Assembly: GCA_039881145.1 (NCBI GenBank)
Contig: JAYKKI010000005.1
Coordinates: 24,361,501-24,425,500 of the forward strand
Length of the DNA: 64,000 nucleotides
Direction of reading: 5' to 3'
Source: Druceiella hillmani
Lineage: Eukaryota > Arthropoda > Insecta > Lepidoptera > Hepialidae
The position numbers and the translations under genes were made by a program. Position 1 is the first letter of the stretch. Each line of letters begins with the position of its first letter. Below are positions 1 to 11,000 of this stretch, piece by piece. The notes under the pieces are model-generated. The model did no database searches. It was not told the DNA's origin and saw only the letters and a program-made list of their open reading frames with translations.

Positions 1-231
1 GAGTTTTTTACTGATTACATTTTGGTCAAAATATTACGAACATATTGACGGATGAATATATCAATTAACATCAGTCCCGAAATTAATTTAGAAAATTTAA
101 ATTCAATAGTCGATCGGTCGTAAAGATAAATCAAGCCATAGCCTCACATCTACTCGTACATTGACAAAACAATTTATTTTAAGAATTCATTAATTAAATA
201 TTGCAACACAAAAATGATTGCCGATAAGATG

Positions 232-291
<60 letters not shown>

Positions 292-950
292 TGAATATCA
301 ATCATGAACGTCATCAATGTTTATGATATTTAAACGTTTATTAAAAATAATCTCCTTTTTTTCATTTGCGTGCATATTATTATGTCGTATTCCTAAGTTT
401 TCTTTATATATTAATATATCTTTAAATGCTATTCATATATACACATGTAGTCGAATTTCGTCTTCATGGAAAACTATATTACACTTAGATGATGAGATGG
501 AAAGTATTATAAAATTATTTCATCATATCTCCCTTGCGTAATCGTTTTAATGGTTGCATGAATGTGTAGAAATGTACATGAAATTAAATGAAATCCCTTC
601 AAAAGTTGTGTTTTTATTTAAAGTAAAACGTTATTTTGGGAAATGTGAAATTAATTGAACGTGTAATTGTTAGGAAGCTATTCCATCATATATTATAAAT
701 TATGAATAAAAAAACAGCTCAAATGATCGTTAAAAATTCGAGATTGGTCAGAATATTGAAAGATCAGAGATAAATCCCAATTTACAAGAAATATTAAAAT
801 TTTCGACCAACTTTGTATATAGTGACCATAATATAATTAAACTTTCTTAATAAAATGACTTCAAAGTTATTTTATACAGAAACGGGTTAATATTAGAAAT
901 AGAAAAAAAATTCGAATTCAACGTTTTGTGTTTAAAAATTATATTTATAG

Positions 951-1075
951 GATAAAGTGAAAAGGCAAATTGCCTGGCACGAGACAGCTGTGAGGCGAAG
1001 AAGTTCATTAATATATTTTAATCTTTAAATCAATAATATAATCATAAGTTTTTTCTAATTTCAGTTGTTCTTTAA
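951..1075 (+). pseudogene. P450-like middle exon module, X1 upstream copy
   Basis: After TTTATAG, a possible 3' splice site, the frame reads DKVKRQIAWHETAVRRRSS and continues to a YFNL core before a stop. Corresponding frames occur in X' (DKVKNQTVWREA), X2 (KKLKDEFMWRKTA) and X'' (KVKTQIIRRETA). X' is shorter than X1 by exactly one codon, and X1 and X2 have equal length. By its pattern (W, basic run, FNL) it resembles the CYP4 exon that precedes the I-helix, and it is homologous to the module at 24869 and 59174. It lies about 700 bp upstream of the N-terminal anchor exon, so it must belong to another, truncated gene copy. A GTGAGG within it could act as a donor. The P450 assignment is inference. 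Confidence 0.4.
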
Positions 1076-1678
1076 TTGTCGATGGTATTTTGTTTGATTC
1101 TTTTGTGTTCGTTGGAATATGTAAAATAAGAATTTCTAGTCAATCGTACTGTTTACTGCCATCGTAAAATGCTATTTAGTCCTATAGTGAAATATTGATC
1201 AAATTTCGCTAAAAGATTCAAAATTCTTAATTTGTATTAACAAGAAAAGACGAAAAATGGGGATACTCTATTTATATTAATTTTGTGAAATAAGCAAAAT
1301 AATTTGCATTATTAAACCCAAAGGATTAAACGTTCCAATATTTTCTTGTTCTTTCTTCTCTGGCTGATTCGATAATTCCTCGCTCCTCTGGCGACAAATG
1401 TCAAAACTAAAATGGGATATAATTAAAATTTTTCACAAAATTGCACGAAATATCAATATTTGCATTTAGCTGATTATTTAATGATATCTAAATTTCACTT
1501 TTTTGTGCTTTCGGAACTATTCAATTTAAGTCATTATAGTCAAATTAGTCATTATAGTCAAATTGTATACATCAAATTTTGAAAACTGTGTATGGTAAAC
1601 CATATAATTACACAATTTATACAATATGAATATTTTACCGGAACTGTTAATGTTGCAAGATTTCTGTTGATAAAATGA

Positions 1679-1865
1679 GGTTGGCCGTCTGTCTGCATAC
1701 TTTTTGTTTTATTAGCTTTTTTCCTGCGACTTCGTCTGCGTAGAATTTGGGACACTATAAAAAAAGTTATTTATCCGACTTCGCTCTATAAGTTGTTGCT
1801 TTGGCCTATAAGTCATTTTTTATCACATCGGTGGTTCTTCTCTCGAAGGTTTTATTCACTCGAAT
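1679..1865 (+). pseudogene. CYP4-like P450 N-terminal exon, X1
   Basis: The open frame starts after a TGA and reads a hydrophobic anchor (CILFVLLAFFL), then a basic stretch and RRIWDTIKK. This is the usual order for a microsomal CYP4 N-terminus (anchor, basic linker, proline-rich hinge). Compared with X' the core differs mainly at silent positions (CGC/CGT, GAT/GAC, AAG/AAA, CTA/TTA). A shift of frame near 1815-1825 separates it from the next conserved part, which reads IGGSSLEGFIHSND in X1 and X' alike and resembles the P450 IGNSLEFI motif. The frame shift marks X1 as a pseudogene. An antisense frame in phase with this one is also open in the paralogues, so the strand call rests on motif order. 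Confidence 0.5.
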
Positions 1866-2102
1866 GATATTGACAATAGGCTGCTGGACATATCAATTTA
1901 TTGCTCAGTGGAGTTGAAATAAATGTATCATCCGCTGTCAATTTCTGCTAGAATATTTCTATTTACTTGCTTTGTTAGGAACGTCTCCTGTTATTAAATG
2001 TATGCTAAACATTTGAAAGTAGAATGATAGGTAAAAAGTAATAAATTTCCATCTGTTGGAGTGATAATAGTGATAGATGTATGAGACATTATCTCTTTTT
2101 TC

Positions 2103-2151
<49 letters not shown>

Positions 2152-2213
2152 TGTGTGTGTGTGTGTGTGTGTTTATTGAAAGTTACATTCCTAAAAAATC
2201 ATTTTATTTACAG

Positions 2214-2375
2214 TCGACCAATATTAAGAACTATAAATCATTTTACTACGATATTGGTTTTACAGAAGGCTACTTGACATTTGATGCGCAAAGTATGATC
2301 AGTTGGTCAGTAAGTGATCGTTTATCTGTTTTCCATCAAAAGATACAATTTGTTTTCAAACCGTCAACATTTTAA
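2214..2375 (+). pseudogene. CYP4-like P450 second exon (C-helix region), X1
   Basis: After TTTATTTACAG, a good 3' splice site, the frame reads STNIKNYKSFYYD, then GYLTFDAQSMISW and RLSVFHQKI, ending in TAA. The spacing of NI.K, G.L, Q, W/S and FH.KI follows the insect CYP4 pattern (NI.KS..Y ... G.L....Q.W......FH.KI). X' and X'' keep the same frame through W.VS.RLSV.H. The frame is open from 2103, but the part before 2214 is TA/GT microsatellite. GTAAGT at 2308 looks like a donor but falls inside the P450-like frame. Possible P450 substrates cannot be inferred. Confidence 0.45.
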
Positions 2376-2449
2376 GTAATGGTTAATATTTTCTATCCGA
2401 ATATCAAAATTTCGATTTGTTTGAACGATATGCTAAATGCATAACGTTT

Positions 2450-2570
2450 GAACGATTTTGAGTGTCAACTAACATACTATTTACGTATACGGCTGAAATG
2501 ACTGTTACGCGCTACGTTAACAGTCAGTTTAGAATATAATCTATGTGCACGCATTTAAGTATAAATGTCT
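2450..2570 (+). pseudogene. Possible third P450-like segment, X1
   Basis: The frame reads NDFECQLTYYLRIRLK, a stop, then LLRATLTVSLEYNL. X'' keeps FECQLTYYLRIS.LK.L (about 57829-57875). In CYP4 proteins the region after the C-helix reads roughly F....Y....L......T..GVS. The in-frame stop in X1 and two stops in X' (near 23660) mark these as decayed. Weak on its own; its position between stronger fragments is the main support. Confidence 0.3.
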
Positions 2571-3448
2571 TCTTTATTTCATTATTTTTGTAGTTTTGCG
2601 CGGTGAAGGAAACCGGAAAGATTAATTTTATACTCGTATGTCCGTAATTACAAATTCAATATACGAGTATTTGCCTGGTCATATTACGTTTTATCGGTTT
2701 ATTGTTGTAGTTTCATTTCACAAGGATTCAATTTTCTTGGCACATAATATGAGTGTCCAATCTTTATAGATGCAAATGTATTCAGGTATTATTAATAGCA
2801 TTTACTTTGATATTAATGTTGATTATTGACATATATAGACATAGTCCAGCGTCATTGCTCTTTAAGAAAATGTTAGTACATGTTTTCTCTAGTTTATAAA
2901 TTTGATCTATAACTTGCATATTTTAATAATGTGGGTAATATATTAATACCATAATACCTTACTTTTCTTTGCACCTTTTTATAGTATTGGTAACTGTTTT
3001 AAACATAGTATATGTGCCCAGAAACTTTCTTCTTTCTTTTGTATTTGCTTAGTTTATCATTAATAATAATAAAAAAAAATTAAAAAATATATTGATTTTC
3101 AAATAAGTCTTAGGTATGTTCCCTTGCTAAGATTATTAATTTTTTTTTTAAAAATTCACCTGTTTCCACCCATCTTCAATACTTTTACCGCACATATATT
3201 AATTGGTGGTAATCAAGTTCAATGTTAACTTGTAAAAAGTTAAATTTTTCAAACAGCATTACTTACAATTTTAAATAAAGAAAGACATAACAAGAAGCAC
3301 TAATCGAAATGTAAGTAAACTAAATGGTATTATTTATTTTAAGAACAAAGTTATCTGATAACAGATTCACCGTTAAGAAGAAAACAAATTTATTCCTGAA
3401 TATATTATATCTAAAACTTTTGCCCTCGGAAAATTCGGATTGCAAGAA

Positions 3449-3600
3449 AAGTGGAATGTCAAATTGTAGGAATGTAGTTTCAAAGCGGAGAAGATTATTC
3501 AAACGTTTAATCTATCAGTTTTTAATATTATTGGCATCATATGCCCTAACGTATATAAATTGTACAGTCTTATTCGATCGACATCGAATCGATTTTTCCA
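3449..3600 (+). pseudogene. P450-like middle exon module, X1 downstream copy (broken)
   Basis: Homologous at the DNA level to 24869-25018 and 59174-59323 (shared GTGGAATG, CAAATTGT, AATGTAGTT, AGCGGAGAAG, TTTAATCTATCAG). Deletions of one and four bases relative to X' break the frame near its start, so this copy cannot encode the same peptide. The overlapping 100-residue frame 3324-3626 is not in the conserved phase and is probably chance. Confidence 0.4.
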
Positions 3601-3661
3601 ATGTACATCACCTATATAAGATTTAAGATCTTATTTGATTCTAACAAAGGTAACGCGAATC

Positions 3662-3717
3662 AACTAGTTTTTGAAAATCATAATGGTTTTCACCATTATG
3701 ATTTTCAAAAACTAGTT
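3662..3717. repeat. Perfect 25-bp-arm hairpin
   Basis: Arms begin aactagtttttgaaaatcat and return as its reverse complement around a six-base spacer. The homologous place in X'' (61555-61590) has a single arm, so the hairpin arose after the duplication. Confidence 0.9.
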
Positions 3718-4307
3718 AATAATATATTTATTAAAATACTTTCTATTTTATTAAAATACCGATCATACGTTCCACCTTCAACGAAATGTTTTGGTGGAAA
3801 CCTTAATTATCATAAATTGGTATGATGTCAGGAGAAAGAAATTATTCTAAGAGTCAGTGAAAATTATCAGAAATGTCTTAGTATATAATCAGTCATTATC
3901 TGTGGCGAAGGCATTTCTTTAATATAGAAAACATTTCGTAAATATACAGAATCTTAAAGGTGAAAAAAAGTGTTAATTATTTATTTGCACAAGCACCGAG
4001 CGTATAAATAAATATATTTTCCAACATATTTTTGTATATCTAGAATATCCTAATCTAGTTTGATAAGTTAAAATAATTATTGTTTCGAAAATACGTACAT
4101 ATAAACGTGATATATTTTACCATATTAAAGTTTAATATTCCCATTTTTTTCAGAATTCATTTGATAAATTATTATAATAATTCGCTTTTTAGAATCCCCA
4201 TTCATTTAATGAAAACATGATCAAATTGAAAATCTGTAGGCTTCATAAGAAAACAACAAGCTAAAATATAGATTAGTAGCAAGAGCAGTTGCGGGTGTTC
4301 TTAGCAG

Positions 4308-4341
4308 AAGCGCCAATGACACATTTAGAAAGCGCGCTGGC
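4308..4341 (+). other. Exon-like 34-bp GC-richer segment
   Basis: Bounded by TTCTTAGCAG and GTAAGAT, both good splice consensus matches, and clearly richer in G+C than its surroundings. Two of the three phases are open (SANDTFRKRAG in one). No counterpart was seen in X' or X''. It could be a small exon of the locus or chance; no family recognised. Confidence 0.2.
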
Positions 4342-4861
4342 GTAAGATCAGATTTTTATAAACCCGATAGTTAATATGAAATAACTTGGTAGCAAATATT
4401 TCCAAAAAAATTACTTGATATTAGTAATTCTATTCTGCTGAGAAATGATTAAATTTGATCCATAGGATTTGCAATTTTTGCAATTAATTATCATTACCTC
4501 AGTGAATTCCATAATAAAGTATTCCTGAAATCTCTGATTATTAGCCTTTAAGATATGAAAATGTATTAGTGCAAGGTGAATTGCACCTGATTCGCTCATA
4601 TTTTTAGTGGATACTTAAAGATGTTAACAGTTTTTCCACTCACGTTTTCCCTAACTCTCATAAATTAATGTAAAGATACTCAACGGTAAAAAATGTCAGA
4701 ACATGCATAAAATATCTAAAAAACTATAAATACATATTAAATGTTTAGAAATATATCTATTTATAAATAAAATTAATTAAGAGAATTTGACAATAATTTA
4801 TTGATAACCTATAATGTTTTTCTTAGTTTTTGTTCATTTTTTAAATGTGAGTGATTTTGCA

Positions 4862-4895
4862 GTACTAAATTCCACAACATTTGAATTTTTTCTTG
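4862..4895 (+). other. Conserved 34-bp exon-like segment
   Basis: Follows GATTTTGCAG and precedes GTCTGC. The X'' counterpart 62076-62109 follows GATTCTTCAG and precedes GTATGC, with identical length. One phase is open in both copies (LNSTTFEFFLG here, LNFATFGLFLG there). It sits between the P450-like middle exon and the tandem array. Family not recognised. Confidence 0.25.
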
Positions 4896-5019
4896 GGTCT
4901 GCAAAATAATAGATTCTCCAGAAACCATAAAAGAAAACTGGTCGTAATTTACTCGACAAAGAATATTCGCTATGGTCTTGCCGTTTCGTGTGCTGCTTTA
5001 TTCGTTTACATAGTAACAT

Positions 5020-5580
5020 TGTGAAAATTATTCAGAAAGCTGGAATTCTTCGGTTTTCTATATCTTTATGTCATTATTTACTGTTTAAACCACATAAATC
5101 TCGTAATGACTTCATATGTTATGCTAAAAATTACATAAAATATTGTGCATTTAAATATTTTTAATTTTAAAATTGATTCTGGAAGCGAGAATTTTTCTTT
5201 GGTTGGTGATATCTTTATGTATAACGATATCTATTATACTAACGATTTACTTACAATATTGTAAACTAAAAATTTTTAATTTTAAAATTTATTCTTGAAG
5301 TGGGAATTCTTCTTCATTATGCGATATATTTATGTCATTATTTACTGTTTAAATTACATCAATACTCTAAGGAATATAGATGTTATACTAAGAATTTACA
5401 TACAAAATGTTATACTTGAAACACTTTTAATTTCGAAATTGATTCTTGAAGCGGAAGTTCTTCTTAGGTTTGCGATCTTTACGTAATCATTTACAGTTTA
5501 ATTAGATAAATACCGTAGTAACTACATCTGTCAAACTAAGAATTTACTTAAAATATTGCGTATTTAAACATTTTCATAGT
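5020..5580. repeat. Tandem array of ~115-155-bp units, X1
   Basis: About four units share TTTTAAAATTGATTCTTGAAG, then CGGGAATTCTTCTTC, then a segment ending TTTATGTCATTATTTACTG and a TTACAATATTGTG tail. Anchor points near 5065, 5208, 5322 and 5476 give unequal spacings, yet the core between GAAG and GT is 30-33 bp in every unit. Confidence 0.8.
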
Positions 5581-5599
5581 AGGTTACATGTAATACGCA

Positions 5600-6700
5600 A
5601 ATATGAATATTAAAAAACTGCAAGTTATTTACATGTAATTATTTACACAGTTTTTAAATTCCCCTTGATATGAACATTGCCATAGAGTGAATCCTATGCA
5701 CTTATTTTTATCGTATATCATGGGCTTTATGGAACGTTTTCATACATGTTATGTGTTACTATCATATTGTTTTCCATAAAGCCATTAATTTGTTTTTCTT
5801 GCAAATCCGTCATCTTTATCAAATATATTCTATTTACAATTGTCTTCAAATTTAATTTGTATTTTATTCAATATTGTAGGCAGCATTACTTTAATTTGTT
5901 TATCGGCAGAATTATAGAAATACTGATCACATTATAAATAAATTAAAAAATTAACTTATTTTGAAAGTAAAGTTATGTAGAAATCAATTAATCATTATAA
6001 AAGAAATCCAAAATCAAATTTATAGAATATCTAATTTCCACTCATATAACCAGTATCAATTTTAAAACTAAATATAGAAACTTGATTATTTTTGATCAAA
6101 CATTTACTATCTAACTCCCCAGGAATTTAGTTTCAACAAAAAAAGATTAAATAGGTTTACACTTACCTGGATTTTGGCAAAAATATAAAATATTTACAGA
6201 CTCGATTAATTAATACTTAATAACTCGATAGACCGGCAGTGAAAATTTTCAATGAAATTTTCTTTGCTGAAAGCTCTTGCAATTTAATTTAAAAATATCA
6301 ATATCACATTTAGTAAATATCGTGATACTCGAACGATGTTTGATGAGTGAGAATGTGCACGAATTTGTTTTCCATTTAAACTTCAAAAGAATTAAATTTT
6401 TTACTCTTCTTTATTTCATTTATTTACGTTGATTTTTAAATAATAATTAAACTTGTTTGTTTTAAATATATTTCACATATTGGCGTTCCCTTAGATGTTT
6501 TTAACGTACGTAAATTTAGTCAAATTTCCTTATTGCTACTTGCAGGAGAGAATTATGATAAATATTTATCCCGTTTTCTTTGTTAACCTGCTTTTTATCA
6601 TTAACTTCAGTCTTTGGTTCATTTATAATCTAACGTTAAAAACGAGAAAATGCATTTATCTTGGTTCTAGTGACTTGCCTTGTAGCCCCATCACATTTCG
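5600..6700. other. Noncoding tail of X1
   Basis: AT-rich, with short frames only. 6010-6130 resembles the Y tail (20200-20340) and Y' tail (53160-53290). No gene seen. Confidence 0.5.
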
Positions 6701-6838
6701 AAAATTGCAGTAGTTATATTTAATGTGTAGAATTCTACATTAAACTAAATGAATATCCTTCAAAATTTATTTCATCAACTACAGTAAAAAGCATTTACTG
6801 AGCCCAAAGTAGTTGGGCTTATAATTATTAGAACACCA

Positions 6839-7400
6839 TTACTTCGACAAAAAAATGTAAAAAATGGCTAAAGTGCAAAAATAGTAAAAGTCGTCATATG
6901 TTCGACAATTTAAAAGATCAAAAAGTTTTTCGAGCTTATCAAGCAAAGTTTGAAATGTTTTGTTCAAAGTGGCCCATTCATACTTGAAGGTGTCTATTAA
7001 AAAGACGTAGTGGAACTGCACGGTTGCTGACAGTGGTGGTGGTTCACTAATGAAAACTAAATATAAAGTTTTTGGATTATTTCATTTGGTCTTCATTAAA
7101 TATGTGATGAGTTATTAATGAAAAGGATAACTATCATAAAAATAGCCTAAAAATTGTGTAAAGTTTTCGGCGAAGAAAAGGAAGTTGGCAGGAATTTTTA
7201 GAAATATATGGACACTGCAATCATCGGATATAAATTGCATTAAAGTTTTATGGAAGAGCTGGAAATAAAAGCTCATAACTATCTACAGTTCTCCCTTAAA
7301 GAAAAGGATGTGGAATATATTATGTAGTAGTTGGACATTTCATTAGAAACTACACAAAAATTCTTAGCAAGTCCATGTTTAAAGAAAAATAATTAAGGGC
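6839..7400 (+). pseudogene. Tc1/mariner-like transposase remnant in X2
   Basis: The frame around 7225 reads SDINCIKVLWKSWK, then a stop and KL. This is the pattern of the conserved (S)PDLNPIE.LW..LK..L block around the last catalytic acid of Tc1-like transposases. The X'' copy reads LPDINSLKVSWRSLM at the same place. The insertion is absent from X1 and X'. Terminal repeats could not be made out. Confidence 0.4.
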
Positions 7401-7635
7401 ACAAGTAGATTTTGGATAAAAATGGATTATTTACTGATATGTATTATTGCTTAGTTTGTTTCATTTCTTAATTTAATTTATTTTGATAATTATAATTTAC
7501 AACATTTATTAAAATGATCTCAATTTTTTATCGATTTTATATGAACTAGTCATAATAAAATTAAATTTCCATAATGAAATAATTTGAAGTAAAATTATAT
7601 AGAGACAGATAAACCATTATAAAAAGAAATATATC

Positions 7636-7682
<47 letters not shown>

Positions 7683-7683
7683 T

Positions 7684-7734
<51 letters not shown>

Positions 7735-7803
7735 AAACATATGTATATATATTGGTAAATGTTTACCAATTAAATGATTAAGCTTAAATAATCGCTTCAT
7801 AAG

Positions 7804-7880
7804 AAAAAATTAAAGGACGAATTTATGTGGCGCAAGACGGCCGTGGGCGAGGAACTTCATTAAAATATTTTAATATTTTA
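7804..7880 (+). pseudogene. P450-like middle exon module, X2
   Basis: Reads KKLKDEFMWRKTA, position for position with DKVKRQIAWHETA of X1. After GTGGGC the following bases lose the RRRSS phase found in the other copies. Decayed copy. Confidence 0.3.
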
Positions 7881-8349
7881 ATCTTAATATTATCTCAATT
7901 TTTTTTGCTCTTTTCTACTCTTTTATTGTAGATGGTATTTTGATTAGTTTTTCGTGTTAGTCGGAGTATTCGACAAAAAATTTCTTGCCTACTGTACTTT
8001 TTATTACCATCATAAAAAGTTGTTCGGTTCTTTGACGAAAAGTGGCGAACAAAATCCTTAATTTGTATTAACAAGTAAAAAAGAAAAATAGAGGTATATT
8101 ATTTACGACTATTCATAGTAGCTTAATAAAATTTAGTTTTGAAAAGCAGAGGATTACATATTGCCTATTTTCTTGCTCTGATTGATGTTATTGTTTTCCG
8201 CTGCTATAATTTTTCATTAAATTGCATAAAATATACGCACTTAAATTTAGGTCATTGTTTTCCCACATTTAGATTTATCTTTTTGGTGCTATCATACCTG
8301 GTAAATTTTGAAAGCTTTGTATTGTAAACAATATAATTACACGAATTAT

Positions 8350-8660
8350 CTATACTATTAATAAAATTGTGAGATAGTGAGTTCTGTACATGGAAAGTAT
8401 TACAAAGAGTGATTGATTTAGCATAAAGAATGATAATAGAAGTCAGAAAATCTGTTTTTAGATTATTTGTGTGTCTGTATGTATGTTTATTTGTTGGTCA
8501 ATCATGTTACATCTATTGGACGGATTTTGATAGAATTTGGTATAGTAATAGTTATTATCGAAGAGCAACATATGCGGAAAAAAATTCTAATAACTTTTCT
8601 TATTCGGAATTTCAAGCAAATGAAATAGGCACCCAGGTAGTATTAAACATGTTTCTGTAT
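8350..8660. mobile_element. Insect short dispersed repeat, 5' type end
   Basis: Contains CTATACTATTAATAAAATTG, a GTATGTATGTTT run and ACGGATTTTGATAGAATTTGG. This order is familiar from non-autonomous repeats common in insect genomes. The same kind of sequence appears in reverse at 52140-52275. The name of the family is not known to me. Confidence 0.4.
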
Positions 8661-8813
8661 TTAAGTTAAATAGAAATTCTTTCTCTTGTTTTACTACAAT
8701 AAATACATACTTCATTAGAATAAAAATCGGTTTCGACGAAAATATGTAGTAATCAGAGAGTTTCGAAAACCACTTTCCTAAACTGGTAATGTCATGAGAT
8801 TGCTGTGAGCAAA

Positions 8814-8880
8814 ATGAGGCGTGCTATTTTTCTTCTTCTTTGTATTTTACTAGAATTTTCATTAAGAAGAATTTTAATTT
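8814..8880 (+). pseudogene. P450-like N-terminal exon remnant, X2
   Basis: Homologous to 1675-1740 and 22842-22905: AAAATGAGG followed by a pyrimidine-rich hydrophobic stretch and TTTTACTAG. Similarity to X is lost at the X2/Y junction soon after, so only the membrane-anchor part remains. Confidence 0.35.
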
Positions 8881-9050
8881 ACTAGAAACACTTATTTATT
8901 TGAGACTTCTTTTGCGGAGTAATAAAGATGGATGATTTTGAAAGAGGAGGTTATCTTGAGGGAGTAAATTTAATATAACTTTGTTATTGGTAAAATGTTT
9001 AAAAGAATTTATTAATACATTGTGAACTTTTATGCTTATTTTTTAATAGG

Positions 9051-9105
9051 TACAGAAAATGAACTAAATTGCAAGGACATATTTTTTAAACAGAGTTAAT
9101 GTTAG
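9051..9105 (+). other. Candidate small terminal exon, Y
   Basis: Follows TTTTTTAATAG and reads TENELNCKDIFFKQS to a TAA. Y' (45447-45501) follows TTTAATAG and reads SENKLRCKDTFLRQI to the same TAA, with no indel. The open frame and shared stop suggest coding, but the substitution pattern is not clearly third-position. No family recognised. Confidence 0.25.
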
Positions 9106-10904
9106 AATCTATCTAAACAATTAAAGTTTGAACTTTTTTAGCTTTGAAAGCGGTATAAATGAAAATTTTACTCGAAATCCGTAAACTTGCATTAAAAAGA
9201 TGTGGATATTTTGTCTTAGGGAACAATATGCAATAAAATGTTTTCACCTACCATTTATCCATTTCCTAATTTTTTGATGAAAAAGCTTAAAAAAATTTAA
9301 AAAACGTTAGGTTTTTTTTATTTCCTTCCCAACGTTGATGTACAGATTACTATAAGAATGATATAACGGTTTCTAACCAAGAACACTAAGCTATGCTTAA
9401 TTTTTTTATTAAAAATTATATTTAAACATGCAGTCACATAAATTAAATTTGTTTAGTTCATGTAATCGATATGAACTAACACATTTAATTTTTATTGCTC
9501 TCATTTCCATAGTGGCTGATTACATTATAATAAGAACATTATCAATTTCATTTGTAAATATATCTACAAAATATTTTTGAAATAAATTGAAAAATATGAT
9601 TTGGATTCGATTGATAATATCTGCCAATAGTTAATTTGGAGAACCTGTTATAAAAGTTACAAAGGAAACTAAAGAAATTGGTTTAATATCACAGTGATTT
9701 TTTATATGACAATCAATTATTTATTTCTGAACAACTTTTCTCTCTCTGGTTTTGCAAAATCATGTCTTGAATTTCAATAAATATGGACTAAATGAAAATA
9801 TCAGCCACCATCCTTCATTTTTCAATTAATAATGTCACTCATAAAATTGTCAGTAAAATGCCAGATTATTAACTGATTCAATAATCTGATATTTAATAAC
9901 CAGATGTCAGTAACTATTTCTAAATGGTTTTGCTTTTATTGTATATTACTTGTAATTTATAATAAAAACATGAGGTTAAGTTTATTTGACCTTTCAACGT
10001 TTAAATTATATCTGGCAATTTTATAATTTGATTACATGTCCAAAGTAAATTTAAATTATTTTCCAATGGTAAACGAAATTTATTGCGACTTAGCAGCTGC
10101 CAGCATTTTGTTGCTGTATTTGCTCCAGCCAGTATATTAATTCAAAACCTAGTTACAGGGGCGTAGATTCACTTTACATAGACTAAACAAATTACGTAGT
10201 ACCGTTGTACTTATTGTAATTTTACATACTAAATAGGATTACATTGAATAACAATAATATCAATTTAAACCGCAAGGAAAAATAAACTAAAAAATCTGGA
10301 TTAAAATTAACGGATATCCTCGATTAATGAACATTCTTGAATTTTATCACCTGAAAATATCGAATCTTGTTGCCGTGCGTAATACTAAGTTAAATCATCG
10401 AAGAGAAACATGTTACTATATTGTCTCAATTATTTGAACAGATAATTCACTCAGTGTCATAGAACGTAAAAAAATAAAACACAGGCAGAATCCGCGATAC
10501 GTGTGTTCCCTACACATTTCAGTACTTGTAAACATTTAAACGTATACAGTATTTCTGTTATACTATTTGCAAACATTTTTTTTCACAATGATATTGCAAT
10601 ATGTTATACACTATATATTTCATAGGCGTAAAAATATGGTGCATATTAAAAATTATGAAATCTAGGATAACCGCTATAGCTTCCCAGTTAGCATCTAGTC
10701 AGATTTTACCAATTCTGTTTTTATGATTTTGGCTGCGTAGTAATAAGTGGATAAAGGAAATAAGTGGACAGTATGCTAAGTTTTTGGTATACTTTTTAGA
10801 ATATATTTTTAATATCCAATTTAAAAGTGTGAAAATATTCTAAATTAGCTCTTTGAAACAACACCTCGCACTATTACGGAATTAAAAAAAATTAAGTGAT
10901 TCCG

Positions 10905-11000
10905 AGAAAGATAGTTGTGACTTATATATGGAGAGACACATAGGTGATCTTTAAGAGTTCCGTTTTTCCTTTAGGGTGCGGAACTTTATAAAAGGACGAA
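10905..11000. mobile_element. Remnant of a dispersed repeat with GTTCCG...CGGAAC hairpin
   Basis: AAGAGTTCCGTTTTTCCTTT followed by AGGGTGCGGAAC matches the well-known end of a dispersed insect repeat family (GGTTCCGTTTTTCC...GGTACGGAACC). Only the end is recognisable. Confidence 0.4.

Larger units (their letters stand above)
1..6480. repeat. Segmental repeat X, copy X1
   Basis: The first bases match 20881 onward almost word for word (shared stretches such as actgattacattttggtcaa). Collinear similarity to X' continues through 5640, and from about 600 to X'' at 55.4 kb onward. It contains P450-like fragments on the + strand, a roughly 150-bp tandem repeat at 5020-5580, and a perfect hairpin at 3662-3717. 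The tail near 6010-6130 also resembles the Y tail at 20.2 kb. Boundaries were judged by eye. Confidence 0.8.
6720..8880. repeat. Segmental repeat X, partial copy X2
   Basis: Matches X1 560-1780 and X'' 55370-57300, including the middle-exon module at 7804, the GATGGTATTTTGATT stretch at 7931 and the AAAATGAGG motif at 8811. It shares with X'' an inserted Tc1-like remnant that X1 and X' lack, so X2 and X'' are probably closest relatives. It is truncated near 8880, where Y begins. Confidence 0.7.

Noticed and set aside
1675..1742. Signal peptide reading from the ATG (MRxxVCL...)
   Set aside because: The ATG phase is hydrophobic in X1, X' and X'' but ends at once in a stop. The next phase is longer, shares mainly silent changes between X1 and X', and continues into the IGGSSLE block.
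2268..2308. A 41-bp microexon ending at GTAAGT, suggesting an effector gene with many tiny exons
   Set aside because: The open frame continues through GTAAGT into the conserved RLSVFH, and the upstream CAG is lost in X' and X''. The P450-like reading explains more.
5020..5580. CRISPR array
   Set aside because: Spacers are themselves similar between units and the genome is clearly eukaryotic.
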